From the NCBI GenBank assembly GCA_949316235.1, contig OX438755.1, positions 18,986,151 to 19,050,150 of the forward strand: DNA of 64,000 nucleotides. Reading direction: 5' to 3'. This DNA comes from Oegoconia quadripuncta. Its lineage: Eukaryota; Arthropoda; Insecta; Lepidoptera; Autostichidae. The translations under genes were made by a program, and so were the position numbers. The notes under the pieces were generated by a model. The model was not told the origin of the DNA, did not search any database, and was given only the letters and a program-made list of their open reading frames with translations. Positions 20,961 through 32,374 of the stretch are shown piece by piece. Each line of letters starts with the position of its first letter. Position 1 is the stretch's first letter.

Positions 20961-21269
20961 TAACCGCCTCCGTGGCTCAATGTAAACAACATTGAGTTTG
21001 CGATTCGGATATCGCACGTTCGATCCTCAGCGGGGTATATGTTTAGTACTCGGTTTGGTGGGTGGTAGGGCATTTTAAATCTCCGCCTAGCTAGCTACCA
21101 CCATCTAATATAAATCTGCCGCCAAACAGCAATGTTAATAGCATTGTTGTGTTCCGGTTGGCAGAGATAAAATAGCCAGTTCCCCAAATAAATACAAATA
21201 CACCTTCGGCATCATCTTCACTTAATATCAGGTGTGACTGAGGTGAAGTGCTAACCCTTCGTGCAAAAA
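20961..21269 (+). mobile_element. SINE-C copy
   Basis: Begins TAACCGCCTCCGTGGCTCAA, with B box CGTTCGATCCTCAGCGGGG and the body to CTAACCCTTCGTGCAAAAA. An internal deletion removed the GGGTTTCCGGGTCAGTACG segment found in other copies. Confidence 0.75.
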
Positions 21270-21989
21270 TGTGTATCAAATCATATATTTAAAAATCTTT
21301 AAAAAAAAAACATGAAAAGTATTTCGGTTTAGTTTAAGCACAGAAGTTATTGGCACTTGGCATTGATCTTCTGACAAATGAACGAGTTGGCCTCCCTTTC
21401 CACAAAAAAAAACGTGTTCTGTAAGAATCCCAGTGAAATACAGAGTAGGAAATTCTCTGAGGAAACGGCCGCACCTAATTAACACAGTTATGTTAGTTTT
21501 GCTAAGTGAGTCGAAGGTATAATATGTATAGTAACTTGTACGGCGCAACTTTGCACTTAAGCGGGCGTTTCTTGAATTTTATTTAGTCGCTTAAACCTGT
21601 TTATTCGCTTTATCGCGATAATGTATCTTAAGTTATTACTGTGTTCAAATGTTTTCTGTTTAGTTGTTAAACTGCAAAATAGAGTGGTTTCTGTTTTACT
21701 GACTTATCCAGACTATGGCGATGCCAAGAAGGGTTACGAGTTTCTGGGTGTATGCTCAGATGATTATTGCACAATATCCGCCAAAAATGTTTTTAAATTA
21801 TGACCTACAAATGCTCAATCAAATATATTTATTAATCCAAATGGTACATCTAACTATTATCATAAATGCGAATCCCTCGAATCCTTCTTATATTATTAAA
21901 TTAACAATTATTAAATTGTTGCCATGTAACACTTCATATTTCATATGTAATCTATCTGATGCATGCGGTGTTTACATATAAGTAATTGT
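21270..21989. other. no feature recognised
   Basis: Two short plus-strand frames (21621-21803 and 21715-21981) overlap out of phase. I cannot assign either to a family. Confidence 0.4.
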
Positions 21990-22155
21990 TTGTACATTTA
22001 GCTAATAACAAATATACTTAAGGCTTCATTACTCTAAGCAATGTAACAAGCGGTTGTAAACCTATTTAATATATTATTGATTTTTCTACTTTTGTGTGTA
22101 TATTATATGTGTCATTTACTGTGTAAAATAAACGCTTTCTATTCTATTCTATTAT
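21990..22155 (+). mobile_element. LINE 3' end with short TTCTA tail
   Basis: AT-rich 3' UTR ending GTAAAATAAACGCTTTCTAT and then TTCTA repeats. This is the unexpanded counterpart of the microsatellite at 11284-11531. Confidence 0.5.
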
Positions 22156-23034
22156 TTTAGAAAACAACGCACATAGCTACGTAATATAGAGGTGGAATAC
22201 AGCCTCCAAAACCCTATTTGATTGGAGCCTAAATTTTGCCCCAGTTTTCAACTAAATAGCGTCCAATACATCTTGGCCTATAACACTGGGGGTTAAAGTC
22301 GACTTTTGATGTAAAGCCGGTGTCCTTTGACAAAAAGGTTTTTTGTAGCGACGACGCCGAGCTAATGAGCCGTGTGCAATAAAAAACGTACACACAGTGG
22401 CTAGAATGCGACCAACTTATCCATACAGTTGTGCGAGGTCGCCACCCACGATTTAGGGCTGAAACAAAATCACATCTCGAGAGGGAGACGTTAGTTCGAA
22501 ATATATCCACCTGAACAGATAAATTTGTGGAACTGGTAATTCATGATATAAACAACTTCCTTCGAAAGGTTGTTTCCGTTAAAGGTTAAGTTTAGGAGAA
22601 TTTCCTGGGTTTTCTTTTGGTTTTCGAAATGCGAAGTCGAGTGTTAGACAGAGTAAAGACAGATCTTCCTCGATGTCATAGAACGATTTCATCTCCACTT
22701 CTTTGGGTTCCATCAGAGCGATCTAACTACTGGACTAATTTCAATAAATGAGATATTGTTAGTGTCATGAGCGTTATGGCCATAAAATGATAAGACTCTG
22801 CATTCAACGAGCATGGCCAAGACATGGAACACCCTTCTAGCATCAGAGGGCGGAGTGTGAGTTTTGTTTCGACTTAACTTTACTACCGCGTTCACGTTTA
22901 CGTGACGATTTGTATGAAGAAATATGCAGCGCCTCTAGTGGATAGTTTGCAAAACGATTTTTTTCATAGATACTTTTTGCGTAAACGCGAACGCGATGGT
23001 AAAGTTAAAAACGAGACAAAACTCGCACTTCGCA
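22156..23034. other. no feature recognised
   Basis: About 0.9 kb without a supportable gene or repeat family. Confidence 0.45.
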
Positions 23035-23185
23035 CTCAGTCTTTCCTGAATCCTACAACCCTGGGATCTTCAAGAGCAGCGTGAATAGGCATCTCCTGAG
23101 ATCACGTGCTTCATCTTCGGCCACATCGTCACTTTCCATCAGGTGAGATTGTTGTTAAACGCGTAGCCAGTTAATCATAAAAAAA
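23035..23185 (+). mobile_element. LINE-V 3' end
   Basis: The last codons of LINE-V ORF2 (FPESYNPGIFK, then SVNRHLL) are followed by ACATCGTCACTTTCCATCAG and a short A tail. The same region lies at 34120-34430 and 7311-7449. Confidence 0.65.
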
Positions 23186-23477
23186 GACTGTACCTATGGC
23201 CGCAATCATAATACGAATTTAAAGTCAATCAAGTGCGGTATAGTTAGATTGATTTGTTAGATCATTCTCCCGAACTGCGCATGCATGCGCATATTTACGC
23301 GGATATTTCCCCGATCGGTGAAATCCACATTTACCATAATTAATTCTTCGTCGTTTTTTTTGATTCGCATTGAGGACCGGGACCGGGCAGTTTGATAAAG
23401 CAGTGCTGCAACCTCATGGTAGCTCCTGCTTGCCTAGTACCTGAGTTTTAAAGAGTGGTGTAAATATCACTTTTTAT

Positions 23478-23650
23478 TTGACAATGGTGTTGAATCGGAT
23501 GTACACTAACTAAACTAAACTAAAACCAGTTTTGGGGTGGTGCCGTCGCATCCTACTATTCCAGGGATAAAGGGACAGTACTACTTTAAAACTGGTTTCA
23601 ATTTAGTTTAGTTTAGTTGGTTGTACATCCGAATCGACACCATTATCAAT
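23478..23650. mobile_element. foldback MITE
   Basis: About 60 bases starting TTGACAATGGTGTTGAATCG and including AACTAAACTAAACTAAAACC return as the reverse complement at the right end (TTTAGTTTAGTTGG through CACCATTATCAA). The loop is about 55 bases. No coding capacity and no clear target duplication. Confidence 0.7.
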
Positions 23651-23709
23651 TTATTCTGTAATGAAAATAACTCAACACTTGCATGCATTGTGTGTCATTT
23701 CACATAGTA

Positions 23710-23850
23710 TTTAACCGACTTCCAAAAAGAAGCGGTCATCAATTCGACTACATTTTCTTGTACCCATTTCTTTAAATCATTTTAATTTTAAAATGTATAC
23801 CGCCAGAAGCTTTGTTATACAAATATCACTATTAAAGTAGGGTAGAAATT
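23710..23850. repeat. dispersed lepidopteran repeat, fragment
   Basis: The segment TAACCGACTTCCAAAAAGAAG is shared in pattern with 33210-33500 and 42462-42670 (ACCGACTTTTAAGAAGGAG and ACCGACTCCCAAAAAGAAGG). A noncoding dispersed family that I cannot classify. Confidence 0.45.
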
Positions 23851-24714
23851 TAAGTTCGGCATTAGATTTTCATCTTCTTTCTTAAAACAGCTTATATAAT
23901 CTGTTACTCACGGCTATAGGCACAAATCGTTATGGCATTTTTGACCTGGCGCGAATAAACAAGTAACTTGTGATTTTCTACCAAAATTTATGGTTTTCCC
24001 CGTTGAAATCAAGGTGCATATTATGCAAAGCTGTTTACGCGGCAGTTGGAGCGTGTTTTATGGCCATACAATAAACAAAACTGAATTTATTGCTGAGAGA
24101 AAAAGAAATACACAGATGTGGGACAATGGTATGGGAATAAACCACGAATATACCGACGGAATTGACTAGTTGGTGTCAGAGTTACTGCATACTTACACAG
24201 CACTTGTACCTACTCTTATACATTTCATCAGCATTTTTTTTGTTTATTTGGGTCAAGAAACAGTTTTACAATTTACTTGGAAATAGATGTTACATAAAAA
24301 GACTTAGTAATATTAACGACATTGTAGATTTAATGAAGAAAGTGTGAATGGAAGGGTCGGTAAAGGTCAACCAAGAAGGATGTACGTCAATCAAGTGACT
24401 GACATATTTAATGGGCAAATTTTTTATTTCAGCTTTTCTATGTCTCGGAAAGGTTCTAACCATGGCCGTAGCCTAATTGGTTTGCTGTTGCGTCTGTAGT
24501 TGTCGCACAAGCGTGTAGTCGCGTTAGCGTTATTTGCCCTTTCGTTTGTGGTACTACAGTAGCGCAGACTCAGTAGGCTGAGGTCACTTTTGTATGGGAA
24601 TCGACAGTTCTTTTTTCGAGAAAAAATCATATCTAAGAACCACAGAGGGCTTAGTGTCCAGTTTCCGACAAACCTTGAATCTACTCGTATAAAAGAAATT
24701 GCGATAGTTTTAGA
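23851..24714. other. no feature recognised
   Basis: Nothing recognised. The minus-strand open frame at 24424-24786 runs into a LINE tail and lacks a domain. Confidence 0.4.
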
Positions 24715-24788
24715 ATATAATAGAATAAGAATAGAATAGAATAATGATTTATTTCCAAGAATATGGTACATTACAAGGTGACACATTT

Positions 24789-24790
<2 letters not shown>
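24715..24790 (-). mobile_element. LINE 3' end with TTCTA tail
   Basis: Minus-strand order: a TACCATATTCTTGGAAATAA block followed by short TTCTA repeats. Same family as 11532-11625. Confidence 0.5.
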
Positions 24791-24794
<4 letters not shown>

Positions 24795-24819
<25 letters not shown>

Positions 24820-25383
24820 ATTTATCCATAGAACATTATTTGAACAATCTTCACTATAAGACGCCTACGAAAACCTGTAAAGGTTTGTGTGTAGTGCGAA
24901 TGAGGTCACTGACCCGCCACGTTATTAATTATTACAAAAGCAACTTAAAATATCTACATACATAATACATAAGATTGATATACGAAAGCAAGTAGACATG
25001 TGTCTCGCTATCGAAATAAAATTTGTTGGAAAGGCACTTCCTACATATTTCCATCTATAAAGTACTTCTTTAATGCATTTTTACATTGTTTTATGTTATA
25101 TGAATATAGTTCACCAGGAATACTATTTAAAATATCTGGTAAAATATAATCCCATATTCTCATGCCATATACATTATTACATTTAGGAAGTTGATATGGT
25201 GGTAGGTATGCCAAATTACGTAGATGACTTGGTCTACTTGTTTTTGTTAACAATGCTATGTTGGGAAATTTTTCTAAAACTATTGACATTTTAATTTTGT
25301 TGTATACAGTTAATATTCTACAGTGCTTAAACAATTCCTCATTATTTTCCTTATACTTATTTTTTATATATATTGGTACAATA
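24795..25383 (-). mobile_element. LINE-X 3' part, interrupted copy
   Basis: A run of T at 24795-24820 is the poly-A tail on the minus strand. Upstream of it the 3' UTR matches 17885-18335. The ORF2 C-terminus is open from the insertion point (VPIYIKNKYKENNEELFKHC) through TSRPSHLRNLAYLPPYQLPK to the stop at 25041. The missing N-terminal continuation is found at 28310-28505, beyond an opposite-strand LINE. Confidence 0.65.
25041..25380 (-). pseudogene. LINE-X ORF2, C-terminal part
   Basis: An open frame of about 113 codons on the minus strand. It contains the post-RT C-terminal domain of a CR1/Jockey-group LINE, with TSRPSHLRNLAYLPPYQLPK and a terminal ALKKYFIDGNM. No reverse transcriptase catalytic motif falls in this piece. 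It is continuous in sense with the 28310-28505 fragment (which ends LQLSLLKN), which indicates that one gene was split by the 25384-28309 insertion. Confidence 0.6.
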
Positions 25384-25395
25384 TATATAAAATAT

Positions 25396-27513
25396 GTAAT
25401 CTCAAAGCGTAACTACCGGAAGGGTGACTACAATAAACTGAACCAACTCTTAGCTGAAACGGATTGGCTGACACTTCTGGACACTTGTTCCACAGAACAC
25501 GCAACAGATATAATTTACAATGTTATATACGATGCTATAGAGAAATTTGTACCGTTAGTCAAGCGATCAGGAAAACGTGTTTATCCAGCATGGTATTCCA
25601 AGTCGTTAATTAGAATCATAAAAGAAAAAACTAAATCACACCAGCTGTGGAAAAAGTATAAAAATGAACTTGATCATGATCAATTCGCACTGCTGCGAGA
25701 AAGACAAAGGCGTGAGCAGGACGCCTGTTTTAAAAAATATGTGATACTTATGGAAAATACTATTAAAACTAAACCGAAAGCCTTCTGGACATATATTAAG
25801 TCGATGCGTGGAGGATCTAATTACCCTAAAATGTTAACTTATCGCAATAATAAACTCACCGACGGAAAAAATATCTGCAATGCTTTTAACAGTTTTTTTC
25901 AAAGTGTCTTCGGCGAGCCCTCTATAGACTCAATTTCAGTAGCATGCGACAATCTTGGAGGCGATACTATTTCTAGGTTAGAAATATCCGTTGAAGCGGT
26001 AGAGAAATCATTAAGTTCTCTAAATACATCGAAAGGTGCTGGTAGCGATGGAGTTCCACCTATATTCTGGGCCAACTGTGCTAAAAGTCTTGCCTTACCA
26101 ATCGCTGTACTCTTCAACAAATCACTCAAACAGGGATGTTTCCCATCTTTATGGAAGAAAGCACATATAGTGCCCATACACAAGAAAGGGTCCAAAACTG
26201 AAATTATTAATTATAGAGGAATTTCAATACTAAACACGGTGGGTAAGGTGTTTGAAAAAATTGTATATAGAGCTATTTATCCCATTATATGCAAAGGTTT
26301 ACCTGAGACCCAGCACGGATTTTTAAAAAACCGTTCAACACTTTCTAATTTAACGTGTTTTACGAACTTTGTCTTAACGAACATGGATCGTGGCGGGCAG
26401 ATTGACGTGATCTACACGGATTTTGAAAAAGCTTTTGACCGTGTGGATCACGTCATCCTTCTTAACAAACTTTTAAGGCTGGGAATTCATGGTGATCTAT
26501 TAAGATGGATTCAATCCTACCTTTCTAATCGGTCCCAGGCAGTTGTGGTGGGGGGCTTTAGGTCGGACTTTATCGAAATACCCACAGGAGTACCCCAGGG
26601 ATCGCATTTAGGCCCCCTTTTTTACAACAGTTACTTATATGACATATCTGAATGCTTTACAGCTTGTAACTGCTTGATGTATGCAGACGATAAGAAAATA
26701 TTTTATGTAATCAAAAATGTAGGTGACTGCGAAAAAGTGCAAGACGACTTAAATTCCTTGAGCGAATACTATGCAAGAAATAAAATATCAGTAAATGTTA
26801 AAAAATGCCAATCCATAAGCTTCACGCGTAGGATGAATCCTATTAAACACACATACGGCTTCAAAGACATGACAATAGAGAGAACAAGTGTGGTGCGAGA
26901 TCTAGGTGTCTACTTTGACCAAAATATGAGTTTATCTGAACACATCAATAAGATAACTAATAAAGCGTATAAGAATTTGGGGTTCGTCTTGCGCGCTTGC
27001 AAGCCTTTTAACAATATTGCAGCGATCAAATCAGTTTATTATGCTTATGTACGCAGCGTGTTAGAATATGCAAGTCCGGTTTGGTCTCCCCAATATAACA
27101 TTTATAAGGATCAGTGCGAATGTATCCAGAAAGTATTCGTTAAACATCTCAATTTTCGCCTACGTAATTCGCCTATTGAATACACACATGACTGTCACCG
27201 ACACAGATTATTGACACTTGAAGAAAGACGTCTAGTCTTGGACATGTGCTATATCTACGACATAGTGCGTGGTAATGTGGACTGCACCGAGCTAGTGGCG
27301 GGAGTGGCATACCGAGCGCCGGCACGGCGCACTCGCCACACTGAGCTGTTCCATGTGCCTTGGCACGCAACAAACTACGCGCAGAACACACCACTGACAC
27401 GCATGGTTCGTACATATAATAAAACATTCAGTGATATTGACATATTTATCTATTCTAAACCTACTTTCAAAAGTCACATTATCCGGGCACTGCTTGAAAA
27501 GAAGGCAAATTAG
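25396..27513 (+). CDS. LINE-Y reverse transcriptase, 5'-truncated ORF2
   Basis: About 705 codons without a stop encode the linker, reverse transcriptase and C-terminal region of a non-LTR retrotransposon ORF2. Visible RT motifs are GAGSDGVPPIFW and HKKGSKTEIINYRGIS (fingers), TDFEKAFDRVDH with the motif A aspartate, GVPQGSHLGP, and LMYADDKK with the catalytic YADD. The thumb follows (VRDLGVYFDQNM, then YASPVWSP). The endonuclease that should precede it is missing, so the copy cannot mobilise itself by target-primed reverse transcription. A methionine at 25258 opens the same frame, but the roughly 45 codons before 25396 are antisense LINE-X, not part of this protein. CR1/Jockey-group affinity is inferred from the motif style. 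The uninterrupted frame suggests recent insertion. Confidence 0.8.
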   Translation, partial: VISKRNYRKGDYNKLNQLLAETDWLTLLDTCSTEHATDIIYNVIYDAIEKFVPLVKRSGKRVYPAWYSKSLIRIIKEKTKSHQLWKKYKNELDHDQFALLRERQRREQDACFKKYVILMENTIKTKPKAFWTYIKSMRGGSNYPKMLTYRNNKLTDGKNICNAFNSFFQSVFGEPSIDSISVACDNLGGDTISRLEISVEAVEKSLSSLNTSKGAGSDGVPPIFWANCAKSLALPIAVLFNKSLKQGCFPSLWKKAHIVPIHKKGSKTEIINYRGISILNTVGKVFEKIVYRAIYPIICKGLPETQHGFLKNRSTLSNLTCFTNFVLTNMDRGGQIDVIYTDFEKAFDRVDHVILLNKLLRLGIHGDLLRWIQSYLSNRSQAVVVGGFRSDFIEIPTGVPQGSHLGPLFYNSYLYDISECFTACNCLMYADDKKIFYVIKNVGDCEKVQDDLNSLSEYYARNKISVNVKKCQSISFTRRMNPIKHTYGFKDMTIERTSVVRDLGVYFDQNMSLSEHINKITNKAYKNLGFVLRACKPFNNIAAIKSVYYAYVRSVLEYASPVWSPQYNIYKDQCECIQKVFVKHLNFRLRNSPIEYTHDCHRHRLLTLEERRLVLDMCYIYDIVRGNVDCTELVAGVAYRAPARRTRHTELFHVPWHATNYAQNTPLTRMVRTYNKTFSDIDIFIYSKPTFKSHIIRALLEKKAN

Positions 27514-27534
27514 ATTAAATGATTTATCTATATA

Positions 27535-27745
27535 TTATTTACTAGTCTTTCGGCCGCGACTTTGTCCGCGTGGAAGATTTGATCAAAATCAGTTCAGCAA
27601 AAGAAAATTAGCCTAAATGTTCATCCAGTTCCTAATCTTTCTCCCCACCAAGGTTCACCGAAGACCGTCCAGCCGCGTGGGCATGAAGAGGTAACATACA
27701 TACATGCATGCATACACACATACTTTCGCATTTATAATATTAGTT
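27535..27745 (+). repeat. dispersed lepidopteran repeat
   Basis: TTCGGCCGCGACTTTGTCCG, then ATTTGATCAAAATCAGTTCA, then TTCGCATTTATAATATTAGT follow the layout of a repeat very common in Lepidoptera that ends in the TAATATTAGT motif. Nested in the LINE-Y 3' UTR. It encodes nothing. Confidence 0.55.
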
Positions 27746-28205
27746 GGGATAAACTGGCAGAGAGTAGACCATACCTACCTACCTTACCTCACCGTATATT
27801 GTGTATAGTGATAAGGTCGCCAAATTGTAAATTCTATTCTTACCACTTTTCTGAAACTGTATTTCCTTATCTGTTGTGCAATAAAGTGTATTTGTATTGT
27901 ATTGTATTGCGTTACTTGTAAATTTGTTTTTGGAAAATAATAGGAGAATAGTGGGTATTTATAATCTATTTACAATTTATTATTGTATAATGTTCAACTA
28001 TGTTTATAGATTCACAACCAACTCATGTAGGTACTTACTTAATCTTAACTATAACCTAGAACGATGCCCATTCTGATTACTATCTGTAAAATTAAGGAAA
28101 GCCTGTTATTCGCTGTACTATTGATATTACAATGCCTGTTAAAGTATACAGTATGTATACTATAATTCCATGTTGAAACAAAATGTAACGCCGTTGGTTT
28201 TCTTA

Positions 28206-28309
<104 letters not shown>

Positions 28310-28505
28310 TATTTTTAAGTAGACTAAGTTGTAGCTTATATAAGCTATCCATATATGTTTTATAAGTACGCCCATAACTACCCAGTCCGTAACTAATTAG
28401 AGAATCTGCTAGAGATAAGTACAACATGCGGAGTATGTTATAGGGTAGCTTGTATTTAAGTATAGCAAATTTGGCATTGATTGATCCATCAGAATATTCT
28501 GCCAT
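28310..28505 (-). pseudogene. LINE-X ORF2, RT thumb fragment
   Basis: The minus-strand frame encodes AKFAILKYKLPYNILRMLYL, then SLISYGLGSYGRTYKTYMDS, then LQLSLLKN. This is the thumb region after the RT palm in CR1/Jockey-group LINEs. It ends in mid-domain against the AAAT array. The following residues appear at 25380 on the far side of LINE-Y. Confidence 0.6.
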
Positions 28506-28666
28506 GATTTGGCGTAGAAATATTTTATAGTTAAATTAGATTACAATGTCAAATTACATAAAATTAAAAGAAAAACAATATTAAAATTTAGTAAATAATA
28601 GATAAAAATTTCACATGTCAATAAAATCTCATTATGACATTTTACAATTTTCAAGCTGTCATTAGA

Positions 28667-28843
28667 TTATTTTTGTTGCAAATATTCAGTTACAGAATAA
28701 AAACACTTATCGAGTAGCCATTGGAACATTATTTTAGAAAATTTATTTTGGGGCAGTGACTTAATGTCGTTCGGTACTTTATTATACAATTTAATAGCCA
28801 TTTTGACACAATTAATCGGATAAAATTCATAATCAACACCAAG
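28667..28843 (-). pseudogene. LINE-T ORF2 C-terminus
   Basis: The minus-strand frame reads LGVDYEFYPINCVKMAIKLY, NKVPNDIKSLPQNKFSKIMF and ends CFYSVTEYLQQK followed by a stop. The pattern AIKLYNKVPxDIKxLP-x-KFxxxxxxWLL is the C-terminus of CR1/Jockey-group ORF2 proteins. It belongs to a different family from LINE-W and LINE-X. The 160 bases up to 28506 are its 3' UTR. An in-frame stop lies upstream near 28845. Confidence 0.6.
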
Positions 28844-28849
28844 CTCTTG

Positions 28850-28985
28850 TCACAGTCAACTATTTTACAGCTTGGCAATAATTTCCAGATACTTCCTGCG
28901 ACCTTTATCAGGTCGTGTGTCCAGTGTGAGTGGACGTCTTACGCTGAGCTTTCCAGTGCGTGGCCTCCACTCGAGAACCTTTACA
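28850..28985 (-). pseudogene. RTE-clade LINE fragment
   Basis: GCGTGGCCTCCACTCGAGAA and neighbouring sequence match, as reverse complement, the GRPVEWRPRTG-type coding block at 8340-8380. Heavily decayed. Confidence 0.45.
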
Positions 28986-29071
28986 TTCATATAACGTTAT
29001 TTATTCATATGCAAAATACCTACAAACCAACCACACATAAATATGACGTCACTACCTTTTTTTTTATACAC

Positions 29072-29367
29072 AACGGGTTGGTACTTGACCTGAATCACAC
29101 CTGACCACCAGGTCGAAGGTGGAAGCGTACTGACCCAGAAACCTCAACACATTTGGGGCACTAGCTATCTTATCTCTGACAACCGGAACACAACAATGCT
29201 ATTAACATTGCTGCTTGGCGACAAATTTAGATAAGATGGTGGTAGCTAGTCAGGCAGACCACCACCAACCAAACCGAGTACTTAAACATGTACCCCGCTG
29301 GGGATCGAAGCCGCGACCTCCGAATCGTAAACCCAATGTTGTTTACATTGAGCCACGGAGGCGGTTA
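29072..29367 (-). mobile_element. SINE-C copy, reverse orientation, near full length
   Basis: Reverse complement from the tail (ATACACAACGGGTTGGTACT) through the body to the head (GGGATCGAAGCCGCGACCTC is the B-box complement and GAGCCACGGAGGCGG the A-box region). Confidence 0.75.
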
Positions 29368-29955
29368 CCTTTATCCCAAATGGGGTTGTCAGAGACATAT
29401 GCTGGTTGTGCTGGAAACAACATCCACGTATTAAATTTCGAAATATACAGACGGCATATAAGGCAACTAATAAGTAAGCTCATCTTCGTTGAACTGTGTA
29501 ATTTACTGTCAGAAAACAAGTTTTTTTAGTTTTACTACATAGCTAAGTACAAACGGAAAAAAATACTAAAATAACTAACCGATACCGATAAAGTGGTATC
29601 GACCCGGCTTGTCCATGCCTGCGGAGACCTCCTGGCATTTCGCGCAACATCTTAGCCTTACAATTCACCGAAGCAGTAACGCCAACCTCCTGGGGACTAT
29701 GCCACATGGCTATATTCACTTGTACTACTAGTATCGTAGTGTAAATTTTTACACGTTTAAGTTCTGTTGCTTTAGTTGTTTTGCGATATTTGCCTGTATA
29801 GTTAGATAATTGTGATGTAGCCTCAAATCATCAAAACAAAGGAGATAATGTTGTCATGGTAGATTAGTAACGGTTCTAGGATCGACGAGCTGAAAACCCG
29901 TTCACCCGGCTGCCATTCATTATCATTACGTGGTAGGTGTGCTTACGTGCCCACA
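29368..29955. other. no feature recognised
   Basis: Nothing recognised in about 590 bases. Confidence 0.4.
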
Positions 29956-30415
29956 TTGCGCACGGTAGTTCACCACAAAGATCGCCTAGACATCTTCAAG
30001 CACACCAGCGTCAAACCAGGTGTCAAAATGCTCGTCATGGCCTGAAATCGATCGGAAGCATCATCATTAGTGGCGCCGATTTAAAAGCTGTGTGTCTTTT
30101 GCTCTCTAATTGGCACTCACGGCAGTTTGTGAAGCTATCTCGACCATAGGAATAATAAATAATACGAGTATAGAAGTGAATCATTAAGCATTGCCATCCA
30201 GCGAGGTAATGCAGCCAGAATCTTGGGCACTCTCCCACCTGTGCCACCTTCTAAACTAAGTGATGAGGTGACACAGGCTCTTTAGATAGTTGTTCTTGTA
30301 TGTGCGTTTATTTTGTAAAATTGGTAGAGGTATAGTATAGAATTTTATTTTATCTTATTAGGTAGTTATTAAGTTTCATGTATATTCTTTAGTTATGTAA
30401 TTAATAAAATAAAAG
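29956..30415 (+). mobile_element. decayed LINE 3' end
   Basis: A plus-strand frame near 30190-30285 reads AIQRGNAARILGTLPPVPPS and ends EVTQAL. The AIQRGNAA-x-x-LGT block is familiar from C-termini of lepidopteran LINEs. A 3' UTR with AATAAAATAAAAG near 30400 follows. Clade not resolved. Confidence 0.4.
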
Positions 30416-30644
30416 TTTGAAGAGAATCTCTTTTAAGCATGCGCAAAAGCCGCCGATATAAACATCAACTTCCCCTTTAGCCTAGAACGCCCCGCTATCG
30501 CCCTGCGGAAGTTGTCAGGGCTGTCACCTATATTATGTCAGCACAACGTTTCAGTTTGATAAGTGCAAATGTTTAAATTCAAGATTTCCTATATGGCCTG
30601 ATCGCGTATTTGGTAAGGCATGCCGGGCTTTTGAACTCATAAGA

Positions 30645-30725
30645 AGGTACCCTGCCCGCTGGGGAGCGAACCCCCGATCACCGATTCGTATACCCTGTGT
30701 TGTTCACATTGAGTCACGGAGGCGA
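30645..30725 (-). mobile_element. SINE-C head only, reverse orientation
   Basis: GTACCCTGCCCGCTGGGGAG and CACATTGAGTCACGGAGGCG are complements of the B-box and A-box regions. The body is missing. Confidence 0.6.
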
Positions 30726-31407
30726 TGGAAAGAAGTTTTCTCAAATTAAAAGTCTTCAGCCAAGAGTGGCTTTAGCATTAATAAAGAAGATTGTCGTAGA
30801 CATTTTATTGGTAAACTGTAACTGTAAAACCTACCACTCGTTAAGTTATAGTCACCTTTTAGGACACCCATGGAAAGAGATCGATTGGTTATATTTTATT
30901 TAGACGTCCAAGCGCTGGAATAGTTACCTCCATCAATCAAACAAACCAACTCGTTTTGCACATTTAAAAGGAAATGTATGGAATGGATTTTATGCAAACA
31001 GAAATCTTCCAGTGACTGTAGCTCTGTGATACCGAAGTAAGACGTGCCAGCCAGTTCTATTTTTTGAGATTTTGTTAGTGAGATTGACTTTCTAATTGTA
31101 TATATGGGAATTGTAGGTGTCTTTCGCCAATTATTATTATTTCAAAAATCTTTTTCTCTCCTAAGTTTTGGTCATATAATGCTTGCTTGCATGTAGCTTG
31201 CAGCCAATAGTATTGTAGTGTACAACAACTTCTGACGTGTTATGCGTTCTGTTATCAGTGAATGCACGAGGTGGAGACTGAAAAACAGCTATTTTGCTGA
31301 GGCTCCAACCTATTTGTCCACTAAGTTAGTAAATTTTACTATAATTAATGATCATGTAATATAGTTTTTTTTAAGTGGATGAATAAATATCTTTTTATTT
31401 ATTTATT
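30726..31407. other. no feature recognised
   Basis: Nothing recognised. The 68-codon frame at 30697-30903 starts in the SINE head and has no domain. Confidence 0.4.
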
Positions 31408-31786
31408 TAGATGCCGAATCTAAATCTGCCGCCAAACAGCAATGTTAATAGCATTGTTGTGTTCTGGTTGTCAGAGATAAGATAGCCAGTCCCCCAAATG
31501 TGTTGGGGTTTCCGGGTCAGTACGCTTCCACCTTCGATCTCATCTTAACTTAACATCAAGTGTAAGTGAGGTCAAGTACCAACACGTTGTGCATAAAAAA
31601 ATCTTTTCAATGAAACCCTCCATAATTTTTCCGCAGCTATTTCAATGTTTTTTTTAAATTCAAATTTAGAACAATCCAGTCCCGCAATTGTTGAGCAAAG
31701 ATTTTTTTCTTGACAAATGTGTACGAGTTTTATAATGAAACTTTTTGTACTTATTTAGTATACAAATGTGCTAGTCAGTAGTTGAC
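31408..31786 (+). repeat. duplicate of 10510-10889 including a SINE-C part
   Basis: Starts inside a SINE-C body and continues through its tail into about 180 bases of shared non-SINE sequence, as described for 10510-10889. The two copies differ at scattered positions and by short indels. Confidence 0.7.
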
Positions 31787-31789
31787 CAA

Positions 31790-31893
31790 ATAAGATGGAG
31801 TTTCCAGGTCAGTACGCTACCACCTTCGGCCTCATCTTCACTTAACATCAGGTGTGATTGAGGTCAAGTGCTAACCCGTTGTGGATAAAAAAA
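31790..31893 (+). mobile_element. SINE-C 3' fragment
   Basis: AGATGGAGTTTCCAGGTCAG through ACCCGTTGTGGATAAAAAAA. It joins the end of the duplicated block directly. Confidence 0.6.
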
Positions 31894-32005
31894 AGGCCCC
31901 CACAACACCCGTGGAAAATCAATTAAGACAAATATGGTTACTTCTAAAATGAGTAGCATTCTAAGAAGCCAAGCACAAAGGTAAGAACTTTTTGAAATTG
32001 TATTC

Positions 32006-32192
32006 ATTGGTGTGGTGGATAGTGACCCTGTTAGCGAAACATTTATTTTTGAGTCATGGATGTTTATATAAATATTTATGTAAGTTTATCCGTTATCTAG
32101 TATCCATAGTACAAGCTTTGCTTAGTTTACGACTAGATGATTGGTGTAAGTGTCCGAAATATTTATTTATTATTATTATTTATTATTGTCCT
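32006..32192 (+). mobile_element. SINE-B copy, damaged head
   Basis: ATTGGTGTGGTGGATAGTGA is the A-box region. The B box was deleted. The body AAGTTTATCCGTTATCTAGT and an ATT-repeat tail remain. Confidence 0.65.
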
Positions 32193-32374
32193 CTATACGT
32201 CTGCAGATTACATTATGTCTCGTCTGTTTTGTGGGACTTGTGTTGAAGTGAGACAATCGTACAGGTTCTTGCCTGACATCACGGACCGCATGGTAAAGGT
32301 GTGGTTGGAGATTGACCATTGCACATCTCAGTTCTTAACGGGTCACGGGAATGTCATACCCAAACTTGATCATA

